Positions 36,833 to 45,873 of a stretch of DNA of 64,000 bases are shown piece by piece. Under the pieces are notes generated by a model. That model was given only the letters and a program-made list of their open reading frames with translations. It was not told where the DNA came from and did no database searches. The translations under genes were made by a program, and so were the position numbers. The DNA is from Chloroflexota bacterium (GTDB lineage: Bacteria; Chloroflexota; UBA11872), in the NCBI GenBank assembly GCA_026708035.1, contig JAPOVQ010000001.1, positions 1-64,000 of the forward strand. Direction: 5' to 3'. Numbering within the stretch: the stretch's first letter is position 1; each line of letters opens with the position of its first letter.

Positions 36833-38988
36833 GGGCGCCCCCGCGATCGTCGCGGCCGTCGCGGCCACAGCGTCCACCCGGCCCACGCGATGAGCCCGGT
36901 CCATGTGACGGCGTGACCCGCCACCAGGGCGCGCTGCAGGGCGTAGTCCAGGACTAGCCGGCCATGGGCGCCCGGCGCCAGCCGCACGCTCAGCGACCCC
37001 TGCGCGGAGCGTTCCAGGGAGGTTGCGTGGTCCGGCAGATGAGCGACCCAAAGCGGATCCCAGAATTCCTGGACGACGATCTCGCGCGGCGCCTCTGGGC
37101 CGGGCGGCACGTCGATGACGAGCCGGTGCATGCCTTCACGCCGCCACGAAAGCTCGACCGGTCCCCCGGGATTCACTTCGTACACCCACGGGTGCGGGGG
37201 ATCGGCCGTCCGGAAAACCTCGAAGTAACCCTCCGAGAATTCGAGCTCCAGCCCGTCGGTCTCATGCAGCTGCTCGGCTAAAGCGCGACCAGCGGGCGTT
37301 CCGGTGGGCACCAGCGCTCGGGCAACGCTGTGCCGGCGGAGGGCGGCAACCAGCTCCGGAGATTCGCTGCGCACGAGGTCTTGCAGTCTTGCGTGCAGAA
37401 GGGTCGTATGCGCCACGATAGGGGTCGTGATCGCCGTGTGTTCGGGATGGTGAATGACCGGAGCATCCGACCATTCGGGGTAGCGGCTCGCCGTGAGGAT
37501 TGCCAGGAAGGTGCGCGACATCCCGGCGGCGTTGCGCCGGTCGAGCTCCGCCGGCGCGGTGCTGAATGAAGACGGAAAGCGTACAGGCACGTTTTGCGCC
37601 GACTCGTCGAACAGGGTCCAATTGAGCGCGGGCAGCACGTAGACCAGAAGTCCGACGCCAATCGCGACGGTCTGAACGCCGCCAAGAATCGGGAAGCGGC
37701 GAGGTGCGTCGCGCGTGAACACGACGGGCGCAAGGGCAATTCCCGGGAGAAAAGCGAGCGCCAACGAGCCCGAGAGCTTGCCCGGTTCGGTGACGACCCA
37801 ACCGAACGATGCGTCGGCCATCAGCTCCAAATATGTTGGGCGGGTGACGTCGTCGAAGGTGGCAATCTGAAGCAGCGCCGTGACGCCGCCGAAAACGACC
37901 GCATAGCCCAGCACCTGCCGGTGATCCGGCAGGCGGCAAAGCGCCAGCAACAGCAGTGCCGCGGGAATCATGGCTGCCAGGCGCCAGCCCGGCAGCGCAC
38001 CTGGAACCGATGGCTTCAAGATCGGATCTCCGGATCTCTCACCGGTGAGGGAGAGGGTGTTGTCGACCGACTTGAGGGGATAGGCCACCGGCAGGCGCTT
38101 GCCGGTCTCGAGATACGCAGGCCCGGTCGGCGATCCGGCGACGGTGGCGGTGACGTAAGGAACGAGGATGAATGCCGCAAGTACCAAGTAGCCGCTCACG
38201 AATACCGCGGCGGTGACCATGATCTGGCGCCGACGGCGAGGCGTGGTGACCAAGGCAACGACCAGCCAGCCGATTCCCGCGAGGACGCCAACCGCCATGT
38301 AGTGCGGCGAGACCGAAATGGTGAACGCGAGAATCGCCGATGCCGCCAGCGCTCGCTGCACCCTGGCGCGCGGCATTTGCGTTCGCGTCGCCGATACGAG
38401 CAAGCCGAGGAGCAGCGGGAGCATCAGCGCGCTCACCCACACGTGCAACTGCTCCGAACGCGCCAGGATCCAAGGATTGAGAGCCCAAAAGAGGCCTGCA
38501 AGCAAGAGGCCCGCACGGGCCGCGACTGGATGCGCGGCGCGCGTTTTCGGTCCAACGAGCAAGCGCGCGCCGAAATACCCGGCCAGAAACCCCAGCAGGT
38601 GCCAGCTCATCCAGTGGAACTTGCCCGCCACCTCGGTCGAGAGCCCAAATATCCAAACGATTAGCCCCCAGGGAGCGTCCGCATAGGTGCGCGATATGTT
38701 GATGAGGCTGCTGCCGCTCGACGTGTCCCACGCGCTGAGGAACTTTCGGAGCCATAATTCTGCGGCAAACGGGTACTCCCGATCCCCAATAGTGAGTTCG
38801 CCCGGCGTCGCCACCACGCGCCACGCCACCGCGAAAGCAATCAGCAGCCCAAGCGCGATCCAGACCGCATCGTGGGCCAAGACGCGCTGCGCTAGTGCGG
38901 CAAATGTCGCTGCCCCAGACGCCCTGACGTGCAGTCGGGGGGGCATTCTGGTCAAGCGCCCCGTCCGTTCAGGCAGGCTGGCGCTCAT
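36829..38988 (-). CDS. YfhO/GT-C-like giant membrane protein (copy 4)
   Basis: This 719-residue multi-pass protein is closely related to copy 2. Acidic loop site Asp69 (TIGDREYPFAAELW), NPWILARSEQLHVWVSA, SPHYMAVGVLAG and the EPGKLSGSLALAFLPG motif are all present; the FRE part of the motif reads VTE. The extracytoplasmic C-terminal region includes GYFEVFRT and EFWDPLW and is followed by a final helix. The N-terminus is about 28 residues longer than copy 2 and may really start further in. It heads a minus-strand run with its coupled partner and GT4 paralogue C. Confidence 0.78.
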   Translation of the reverse strand: MSASLPERTGRLTRMPPRLHVRASGAATFAALAQRVLAHDAVWIALGLLIAFAVAWRVVATPGELTIGDREYPFAAELWLRKFLSAWDTSSGSSLINISRTYADAPWGLIVWIFGLSTEVAGKFHWMSWHLLGFLAGYFGARLLVGPKTRAAHPVAARAGLLLAGLFWALNPWILARSEQLHVWVSALMLPLLLGLLVSATRTQMPRARVQRALAASAILAFTISVSPHYMAVGVLAGIGWLVVALVTTPRRRRQIMVTAAVFVSGYLVLAAFILVPYVTATVAGSPTGPAYLETGKRLPVAYPLKSVDNTLSLTGERSGDPILKPSVPGALPGWRLAAMIPAALLLLALCRLPDHRQVLGYAVVFGGVTALLQIATFDDVTRPTYLELMADASFGWVVTEPGKLSGSLALAFLPGIALAPVVFTRDAPRRFPILGGVQTVAIGVGLLVYVLPALNWTLFDESAQNVPVRFPSSFSTAPAELDRRNAAGMSRTFLAILTASRYPEWSDAPVIHHPEHTAITTPIVAHTTLLHARLQDLVRSESPELVAALRRHSVARALVPTGTPAGRALAEQLHETDGLELEFSEGYFEVFRTADPPHPWVYEVNPGGPVELSWRREGMHRLVIDVPPGPEAPREIVVQEFWDPLWVAHLPDHATSLERSAQGSLSVRLAPGAHGRLVLDYALQRALVAGHAVTWTGLIAWAGWTLWPRRPRRSRGRP

Positions 38989-39045
38989 CGGTGAGTTTGC
39001 GTTGGGTCTACGGCAGCCGGAGACCTAGCCACCGCACATGGAAGC

Positions 39046-40770
39046 CTAGCCTCCGGCGATCGCCGGCGCGGCTTCGGGCGCCGAAGGCTCGAGCAGGCTT
39101 GCGTCGATCGGCGCGGTTGACCCGCCGGCGGTGAATAGCCTGGCGGGAAGCTCGGCGACGCCGGTGTCGACCGGTGCGGCACCGGTTTCGCCCGCGTCAA
39201 GTTGGCCCTTCCGAAAGTCGAGCATGTGGCCCACGATGTAGCGCGACCCGCGCACCACGTAGTAGAGGAAGTGGTCGCGGCTCTTGCCCGCATGCAGCAG
39301 CTTGCGGGTCACGTAGCGCGGGGTGAGGAAGCTGGTGTAGAGCGACTGCACCAGGCCCATGATTTCCGCCGTCGGAATTGGCGAGCGCAGCACAGGTTCG
39401 CGCATGTCGTAGCGTTCCCAGTGCTCCGGGCCGTCGAAGCGGAGCCAGTCGTGCTCGCGCGCCTGGGCGTAGAGCTGGGTGCCCGGGTAGGGAATGACGA
39501 TGGTGCCTTGCAGGGTATTGATCCAGCCGCGGTCGAAGGTCTCGCGCGTGAAGTCGATGGTCCGCTTCGCCTCGTCGAACGTCTCCCACGGGTAGCCGAC
39601 CATGCAGGTCACGTGGGGTTCCAGCCCGGCTTCGCTGGCCCACTTCACCGATTCCCATTGCTGGCGAACCGTCGTGCCCTTGTTGAGCAGATCGAGAGAG
39701 CGTTGATTGGCCGACTCGATGCCGTAGAGGATGAAGCGAAAATTGCTGGCTCCCAGCATGTCGTATTCGGCCTGGGACAGGGCATCGGCCCGCATGTTGC
39801 AGCCCATCATCAGGACCTGATGCAGACCACGCTCGCGGAACCCGGTGCAAAAGTCCGTCAGCCAGCGTCCCGCGGGGAAGGTGCCCGTGTCGTCGAACAC
39901 TTCCTCGACGCCGAGATCGACGAGTTGCTCCAGCTCGTCCAGATAGTCGTCAACGGGCCTGACCGACCACGTCGGAAGCATGCTGGTCCAGGAGCAGAAG
40001 GTGCACCCCCCGCCACCGCGCCGCGGGCCGCCGGGCACCCGCCGCCGCCACCAGCAGTCGGCACTGCTCGCCCCGGTGGCCCAGCCATAGGTGCCCTTCT
40101 TCAGAAAGTTGCCGTTGCGATAGGCATAGAGCTCCCACTTGGCCAGCCGGCGGTCGATGTGCGGCCGGACCGCTTCCCGGACCGGCGGGTCGGGCTCTTC
40201 GCCGGAGTTGACGATCTCGGTCTCGTCATGGCGCCAGAACACGCCGCCTCCAAGGTCGTCTCGACCTTCCAGGAAATCGGCAAGATTCAAGATGGCGAAA
40301 TCGAACTGGCCGCCCCGGATCACATAGTCGACCGGGCAAAAGAGAAACGGCTCTTCGGGAAACGCGGTGACATGGTCGCCCACCAGCGCGATGGTCATGG
40401 ACGGAAATCGCGACTTGAGGTCGCCGATCGCTTGGTAGAGCGGTGGCGCGCTGGGCGTCTTGGTTTCGATCATCATCAGGTCGGGACGCGCCAGCTCGAT
40501 CTCTCGGCAGTAGGCTTCCCAGTCCCAGCCTTCGGCAATCCCGTCCAGCCAGACGGCCTCGTGGCCATGCCGTTGCAGCAGCGTGGCCGCCAGCGCCGGC
40601 AGCACGGGAAAGATGACCGTCGCGTTGTCGCCGACGAACCGGTTCAGCGCGCCCACGAGCCCGCTGCCCTCGCTGCGGCCCGTCGAAAAGACCTGATATT
40701 GCCGGTTTTGACTGAGAAGCGGGATGCCCTTGGCGCTCTCGAACGGCGGAAAGCTGATGGCAACTCTCAC
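39046..40770 (-). CDS. B12-binding domain / radical SAM protein with unusual Cys spacing
   Basis: This 574-residue protein has an N-terminal cobalamin-binding-like Rossmann domain (about 1-160, with HGHEAVWLDG near residue 70) and then a radical SAM barrel. The iron-sulfur Cys set appears to be Cys239, Cys256 and Cys259 (DCWW...GGCTFCSW), giving C-x16-C-x2-C in place of the common C-x3-C-x2-C. An Arg/Gly-rich insert lies between. SAM-domain features such as NMRADALS, ILYGIESANQRSLDLLNKG and MVGYPWET are normal. The chemistry (methyl transfer or rearrangement) cannot be deduced. Its position at the end of the glycan locus suggests modification of a sugar or lipid. Confidence 0.85.
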   Translation of the reverse strand: MRVAISFPPFESAKGIPLLSQNRQYQVFSTGRSEGSGLVGALNRFVGDNATVIFPVLPALAATLLQRHGHEAVWLDGIAEGWDWEAYCREIELARPDLMMIETKTPSAPPLYQAIGDLKSRFPSMTIALVGDHVTAFPEEPFLFCPVDYVIRGGQFDFAILNLADFLEGRDDLGGGVFWRHDETEIVNSGEEPDPPVREAVRPHIDRRLAKWELYAYRNGNFLKKGTYGWATGASSADCWWRRRVPGGPRRGGGGCTFCSWTSMLPTWSVRPVDDYLDELEQLVDLGVEEVFDDTGTFPAGRWLTDFCTGFRERGLHQVLMMGCNMRADALSQAEYDMLGASNFRFILYGIESANQRSLDLLNKGTTVRQQWESVKWASEAGLEPHVTCMVGYPWETFDEAKRTIDFTRETFDRGWINTLQGTIVIPYPGTQLYAQAREHDWLRFDGPEHWERYDMREPVLRSPIPTAEIMGLVQSLYTSFLTPRYVTRKLLHAGKSRDHFLYYVVRGSRYIVGHMLDFRKGQLDAGETGAAPVDTGVAELPARLFTAGGSTAPIDASLLEPSAPEAAPAIAGG

Positions 40771-40871
40771 GCGGGTTTATCGTTCCAAGGGTGGTGAAGC
40801 GGCAGCATCAATGGACTGGCGTCAGGCTTGTTCCGCCGCGCAACACGTCGGCTTTATGATTCTAGAACACC

Positions 40872-41912
40872 ATGGGTGACTTCGAACCCCCGCCCAAAGC
40901 GCCAATTACAGACGGTCACGGACGCCAGGCGCCGCCTGCGTCAGCATTCGTGGACGTGTCGATCATCATCGTCGCGGCGCGCCAGACGGCTTACCTCGAC
41001 GAGGCGCTGTCGGCAATCGCGCGCCTGAAACGTCCGCCTCGGGAGACGATCGTCGTCCTCGACGAGGAGCCGCCGGGTGATCTGGGGTCAGTCCGGTGCA
41101 TCGTTAGTGGTCCGACGGGTCCGGCGCAAAAGCGAGACATGGCTGCGGCGGCCGCCGACGGCGCGTGGGTGACGTTTCTCGATGACGACGCGTATCCCGC
41201 CCCCGGCTGGCTCGAAGCATCGGCGCCCCACTTCGAGAATCCAGCCGTGTCGGCGGTCGGCGGTCCGGGCGTCACCCCGCCAAACGACGGATTCCGCGCG
41301 CAGGTCTCCGGGTGGACCTACGCCTCATGGATCGTGTCCGGTCCCACGCGTTTCCGCTATGTGCCGGGTCGGCGCCGCGCCGTGGACGACTATCCGTCGA
41401 TGAATCTCATGGTCCGCCGCTCGGCGTTCGAGGCCGTTGGCGGGTTCGACAGCGCCTTTTATCCCGGGGAGGACACCAAGTTGTGCCTGGAGATCGTTCG
41501 CCGCGGCGGCGGCATCGTGTATGAGCCCGGCGCGCTCGTCTATCACCATCGACGGCCGGTGATGCGAGGGCACCTGCGGCAGATCGCGCACTACGGGCGG
41601 CATCGCGGCTATTTCGCCCGCGTGTTTCCGGAAACCTCGCGCCGGCTTCAATACTTCATTCCCAGCCTGTGGCTGCTGTGGCTGGTCATCGCCGCGCTGG
41701 CGTCAGTTTGGGTTGAGCCGATTCGGTGGGTGTTGCTTGGCAGCCTGGCGCTCTATGGCCTTGCGGTAGGTGGAAGCGCGATTCACGCGATGCACGGATC
41801 GGGCAGCGTGGGGATCGGAGCGGCGGTGATCCCCACGATCGTCGCCAGCCACCTGTGCTACGGCTGGCACTTCTTGGGCGGTTTGGTGCGGCCGCGTCCT
41901 CCGTCGTCCTAG
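40872..41912 (+). CDS. Family 2 glycosyltransferase with C-terminal membrane segments
   Basis: This 346-residue GT-A enzyme has the D-x-D-like site TFLDDDAYPAPGW (around residue 100), the GGPGVTPP loop, and the acceptor/catalytic block GGFDSAFYPGEDTKLCLEI (about 195-213) typical of mycofactocin- and rhamnosyl-type GT2 enzymes. Three hydrophobic helices (about 265-335) anchor it in the membrane. It is divergent from the radical SAM gene (101 bases between starts), the last gene of the glycan locus on this side. Confidence 0.88.
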   Translation: MGDFEPPPKAPITDGHGRQAPPASAFVDVSIIIVAARQTAYLDEALSAIARLKRPPRETIVVLDEEPPGDLGSVRCIVSGPTGPAQKRDMAAAAADGAWVTFLDDDAYPAPGWLEASAPHFENPAVSAVGGPGVTPPNDGFRAQVSGWTYASWIVSGPTRFRYVPGRRRAVDDYPSMNLMVRRSAFEAVGGFDSAFYPGEDTKLCLEIVRRGGGIVYEPGALVYHHRRPVMRGHLRQIAHYGRHRGYFARVFPETSRRLQYFIPSLWLLWLVIAALASVWVEPIRWVLLGSLALYGLAVGGSAIHAMHGSGSVGIGAAVIPTIVASHLCYGWHFLGGLVRPRPPSS

Positions 41913-42011
41913 CCCGTTTTCCAATTGGTGACATAGGGCGAACCATGCGGCGCATCGCACCTGCAACGCCTAAAGGAGCGGTTCGCCGGCGGGCGCCGCT
42001 GCGACCTCAGA

Positions 42012-43178
42012 TCACGCGCCCACGCTCGCGCGAGTTTCGGTGAGCACCAGATCGACGACGCGGCGCAGCGCTTCCTCGCGCGTATCCCCTTCCAGCCGCC
42101 GGAGTCGATACAGATCGAGTTGCCGGTCGGCGCCGGTCCCTTCGCGGATGATGGTGGGCGCGTGGCGCAACTCTGCCTCGCAGCCGAGCGCGCGGGCGTC
42201 GTCGGCCAGGTCCTCGACCAGCTCGTCCGTCAAGTCGCTGATGTCCTTCCGCCCGCCGCCGCGCTCGTCCCCAAAGAAGGCGAGAACGCCGTAGCGCTGG
42301 GCCAGCCAGCGATTCTCGGCAATGATTTCGGTCGGCGGCTCCGGCGGCAGCGCGCCGTCCCGGTGCTGGCGAAGCAAGCGTCGGACGAGCGACGCGTAGA
42401 TGGCCACAATGCACATGGCGTCGTCGATGCGCGTGCAGACATCGCAGATGCGCATCTCGATCGTCGGATGGGCATGGGAAGGGCGAATATCCCACCACAG
42501 CTCGCTGCCGTCGGCGATGAACTCCATGCGCTGGTAGTCGGCCACCAGCCGGTCATAGTCGGCGCGCGACCACAGGGGCCCGGGCAGGCTGGTCCGCGGC
42601 AGGTTGCCCGCCAGATTCAAACGGTAGGACTTGAAGCCGGTGTCGTGGCCTCCGTTGAACGGCGAGTTGGTTGAGAGCGCGTGGAGCAGCGGCAGGTAGC
42701 GCCGCATGGCGGTCATCACCCGAATGCGCTCATCCGGGTCGCCGAATCCCGCGTGGATGTGCATGCCGCCGATCAGAAACCGGCGAACGCTCTCCTGATA
42801 CGTCGTGGCGAAGCGTTCATAGCGTTCGCGCGGGGTGGTGGCCTGCGCCCGCCATGCCGCGAAGGGATGGGTCGAGGCCGCCATCACCGCAGCCCCATAG
42901 GTCTCAGCCGCTTGGGTGACGATGCGGCGGGTCTCCAGCAGCGCGGCGCGAATCTCGGCCACCGATGCGCAAACCCGGGAGATCGCCTCGATCTGGGTGC
43001 GCAGCAGCTCGCGTGAAACCTCGTGCGGCCCACTGCCCGCCGCAGCAGTTTCGAAAATGCGAACGTCAGGGTCGGCAAGCAGGTCGCGCGACGCGGGATC
43101 GACGAGAAAGAACTCCTCCTCGATTCCAAGTGTGATCGCCAGGCCGTCTTGGGCCTCGCTGCCCGTCTGCGACTGCAT
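42012..43178 (-). CDS. GCS2-type carboxylate-amine ligase (YbdK-like)
   Basis: This 388-residue ATP-dependent ligase is of the glutamate-cysteine-ligase 2 family. The N-terminal IEEEFFLVDPASRDL holds the metal-binding glutamates, and HIHAGFGDPDERI (about 140), FKSYRLN and the WWDIRPS-HPTIEMRICD block (about 235-255) form the active site. Known members make gamma-glutamyl or related amides; YbdK itself has weak glutamate-cysteine ligase activity. The nearby cysteine-regulated cysE operon makes a thiol-related role attractive, but that is inference. Confidence 0.88.
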   Translation of the reverse strand: MQSQTGSEAQDGLAITLGIEEEFFLVDPASRDLLADPDVRIFETAAAGSGPHEVSRELLRTQIEAISRVCASVAEIRAALLETRRIVTQAAETYGAAVMAASTHPFAAWRAQATTPRERYERFATTYQESVRRFLIGGMHIHAGFGDPDERIRVMTAMRRYLPLLHALSTNSPFNGGHDTGFKSYRLNLAGNLPRTSLPGPLWSRADYDRLVADYQRMEFIADGSELWWDIRPSHAHPTIEMRICDVCTRIDDAMCIVAIYASLVRRLLRQHRDGALPPEPPTEIIAENRWLAQRYGVLAFFGDERGGGRKDISDLTDELVEDLADDARALGCEAELRHAPTIIREGTGADRQLDLYRLRRLEGDTREEALRRVVDLVLTETRASVGA

Positions 43179-43597
43179 CGTTTACCCGGTCCTTCCGTCG
43201 CTGGCACTGACGCCAGCATAGCCAGCAGCTTCAGAACTACCGCGTGGCGACGGCGGCGGTCAGAACGTCGCGGGTCCTTGCAGAATCCCGGCGGACGAAG
43301 GATGGCCGTGCGAATCCCGTGCGCTCCCAGGCTGAGTGACCGGTGGCTCCCCGCATTCAGAGACCGTTGCAACAGTGGCCGACATGCCAGGCCCAAGTGT
43401 CCGATCGCCCTCACCCAACCCTCTTCCATCAAGGCAGAGGGGACCGGACCTGCTCTCTACTCTGCACGGAAGAGATCACGCAAGGGTCTCCCTTCGCGGG
43501 AATGACAAGGGAGGCACGGGCGTCGCGGCAGGGATCCCCATCCCAGCCTTCCCCTCGCGGGGAAACGAGCCGGAGCCGGACCGGAGCGCTCGCCGAA
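43179..43597. repeat. Gene-free spacer with dispersed repeat fragments
   Basis: This is 419 bases without a gene. From about 43405 to 43580 it contains CCCTCACCCAACCCTC, CAAGGCAGAGGGG, CACGCAAGGGTCTCCC and CGCGGGAATGACAAGGG, members of the repeat family also found at 8.0-8.7, 61.4, 61.9 and 63.9 kb. The part 43179-43400 shows nothing identifiable. Confidence 0.6.
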
Positions 43598-44368
43598 CTA
43601 CTCGGGATTGAACCGGCGCAGGCGGCTCGCCACCATCAGCGTCTCGACGAACATTGTGGCGACGGTTGTCGGTCGGATCGTGCTGGGATACCGGTCACGC
43701 ACGATCACGGGCGCCTCGACGATGGTGCGGAACCCAAGCCGAATTGCCAGCGCCAACGCCTCGATGTCAAAGGCAAAGCCGGACGTGCGCACGTGAGGAA
43801 ACACCCGCTCGACGACCGGCGCCGCATAGATCTTCAGCCCGACCTGCGTGTCGCGCACGGCCAGACCGAAGAGCAAGCGCGTAAGTTGCCGGTATCCCCA
43901 GCTATAGACGCGACGCGCCAGCGGATACTCGACCACGGACTGGGCGTGCAGCTTCGATCCGACCACGATGTCCGCCCCCGACTCCACGTGGAGCCGATAG
44001 GCCTCCACGAGGCAGTGCGGGGGAATGTCTCCGCCACCGTCGAGAAAGGCCCGCGAGCGCCCGGCAACCGCCAGCAGCCCGCGTCGCACGGCCTCGCCCT
44101 TGCCCGCGTTCCGCTCATGCACCGCGACGCGCAACCGATCGTGCTCGGTTTTCGCGAGCGCGTCCGACGTGCCGTCCTCATCGCCATCGACAACGACCAG
44201 CACCTCGTAGTCGCAGCCAAGGCCGTCCAGCGCCCGAAGAACTTCGCCGACCTGGTGGCCGATGACGTCGGACTGACGATAGGTCGGTATGACGACCGAG
44301 AGGTCGGGGAGCTCTTCGATTGGCGTGTCAACCTGCTCGAACGGTTCGAGGGGTGCGTCGGCCGTCAT
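43598..44368 (-). CDS. Polyprenyl-phosphate glycosyltransferase (DPM1-like GT2)
   Basis: This protein has 256 residues from the ATG at 44368, which has AGGAG five bases upstream; an in-frame GTG lies at 44374. It opens LSVVIPTYRQSDVIG and has EVLVVVDGDEDGT, NAGKGEAVRRGLL and FLDGGGDIPP, the sequence order of dolichol/undecaprenyl-phosphate mannose- or glucose-type synthases. GLKIYAAPVVERVFP and IPVIVRDR-like tail segments fit too. The DxD-type site reads DGGGD rather than DADLQ, a small deviation. The predicted product, a polyprenyl-phosphate sugar, is the donor type used by GT-C enzymes, which links it to the giant membrane proteins of the locus. Confidence 0.85.
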   Translation of the reverse strand: MTADAPLEPFEQVDTPIEELPDLSVVIPTYRQSDVIGHQVGEVLRALDGLGCDYEVLVVVDGDEDGTSDALAKTEHDRLRVAVHERNAGKGEAVRRGLLAVAGRSRAFLDGGGDIPPHCLVEAYRLHVESGADIVVGSKLHAQSVVEYPLARRVYSWGYRQLTRLLFGLAVRDTQVGLKIYAAPVVERVFPHVRTSGFAFDIEALALAIRLGFRTIVEAPVIVRDRYPSTIRPTTVATMFVETLMVASRLRRFNPE

Positions 44369-44535
44369 CACCACTCCTGGCTCGGCCGGGGCATCCAGTT
44401 CAGCGCTGGAGGGTTCTCAACCATATCGCTTGCCCAGAGCCCGAATGCCGACTCCGATTCGACGGATGATACGCAACGGCCTCCGCAGTGCTGGGGCATG
44501 ACCGTCGATTTCCCGCCCATGGCCGATCCCGGCCG

Positions 44536-45873
44536 CTACGGCCCTGTCTGGCCGTTGGGTGACCGATAGCGCCACAGGATGCCGCCGGCGTTGTGCATGA
44601 CGAGCCGGTCGTCGTCGATGACGTCGGCCGGGGCCGCTTCGATCTCGCGTGCCACCTGATCCGGGTCCTCATAGCCCACGTCGAGGGCGCGGCACTCATC
44701 CGGCGGAATGGCGGTGGCCAGGCGGACGTCAATGCGCGGCGTTTCACGCCCGTCGATCATGGGCGCGTCACCTTTGATCAAGACTCCCAGGGTGAGCGAC
44801 AAGGGGCTGACGCCATGAGGCTGCCAGGCCTCGGGATGGGCCAGCAGGTATGGCCACCCGTGGAGTCCGACCCGGCTTATGGCGGGGCCGTGGTTGGCGG
44901 ATATCTCCCGCACGCCGGGGGCGTACAGGACAAGCTCGCCGCCGTCGGCCACCGTGTCGTCGCCCCGAAATACGCCCTTGGCGCCGGTCCAAAGCTCGGG
45001 ATACATCCACGTGCCGTCGGGCATGCGCGGCGTGGCGGCCACCGCGCGCGAAACACGGCGAGTGGTGTAACGGATGTTGACGTCGGCACTCAACGCCGCC
45101 GCCGCGCGGGTGACCTCGCGCCACCCGTCGGGCTGCACGAATACGCCGCGCGTGGACCCCGAGGCGTCGTCGACCACCAGGGCAATGGTGGTGAGGGGAA
45201 CCGGAACTTTGCTGGTCATGTCGTCGATCAGCTCACGCACGGGGTTGTCGAGCACGCCCTGAATGGCCCGCGCGCCGCGCAGGCTGCCGATGGTGTGGAG
45301 GAGATTGATCATCTCGGGACCCGAGACGCCGGGAAAGATCTGCTTGGCGCCTCCCGCGAATCCCGCGCCCTCGTGCGGCTGGACGCGCGTGATCAGGATC
45401 ACGCGGTCATAGTCGAGCAGCCGGCGGTTGATCCGCACCGGCATGTCGCGGTCGAACCCCAGCCCGGGCGCGAGGTCCCCGTAGACGCCGAATCGCGCCT
45501 GCTGCTCGGCCAGCGGCACGGAACCGATTTCGACCAGGGCGTCGGGGCGCGCCCATTCGTGGTCGTGGATGGGGACTGAGGGATAGGCGTCGGCGCCGAA
45601 GACCCACCGCCGCTTGGCGGCTTCGGGCATCGACGCGTGGGTGCCCTGCGCGATCATGACGTCCACCGAGGCGGCGCGCCCCTGGAGCGCCTGCCAGACA
45701 GCCTTGAACGTCTGGCTAACCGGAACCTTGCGAGTGTCGTCGGGCGCCAGCACCAGCACGCGGGACGCATCGAGCGGGAGCTCGGACAGCGCATCGGCGA
45801 TCACGGCCGCGGCGTCTGGGGCCGTGACGGCGGGCGACGCCTCGGCCTGGAGCACCTGGGATCGGACGTTCAT
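44536..45873 (-). CDS. larA: Lactate racemase-like protein (LarA/DUF2088 family)
   Basis: This 445-residue protein belongs to the nickel-pincer cofactor family. Key residues line up with lactate racemase: GTHASMP (His79), the IHDH pair (His103/His105, counterpart of His108), then QPHEGAGFAGGAK with His167 and Lys177 ten residues apart, and His193 sixteen further on. These are the spacings of His174, Lys184 (cofactor lysine) and His200 in the characterised enzyme. The enzyme may racemise lactate or another 2-hydroxyacid. No larB/larC/larE cofactor genes are in the window. ATG overlaps the pepF stop by four bases. Confidence 0.82.
   Translation of the reverse strand: MNVRSQVLQAEASPAVTAPDAAAVIADALSELPLDASRVLVLAPDDTRKVPVSQTFKAVWQALQGRAASVDVMIAQGTHASMPEAAKRRWVFGADAYPSVPIHDHEWARPDALVEIGSVPLAEQQARFGVYGDLAPGLGFDRDMPVRINRRLLDYDRVILITRVQPHEGAGFAGGAKQIFPGVSGPEMINLLHTIGSLRGARAIQGVLDNPVRELIDDMTSKVPVPLTTIALVVDDASGSTRGVFVQPDGWREVTRAAAALSADVNIRYTTRRVSRAVAATPRMPDGTWMYPELWTGAKGVFRGDDTVADGGELVLYAPGVREISANHGPAISRVGLHGWPYLLAHPEAWQPHGVSPLSLTLGVLIKGDAPMIDGRETPRIDVRLATAIPPDECRALDVGYEDPDQVAREIEAAPADVIDDDRLVMHNAGGILWRYRSPNGQTGP

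Noticed and set aside
21782-40770. Antibiotic-type biosynthetic gene cluster (methyltransferase, carbamoyltransferase, radical SAM)
   Set aside because: No polyketide, peptide or aminoglycoside core enzyme is present; glycosyltransferases, flippase and GT-C-like proteins point to surface glycan.
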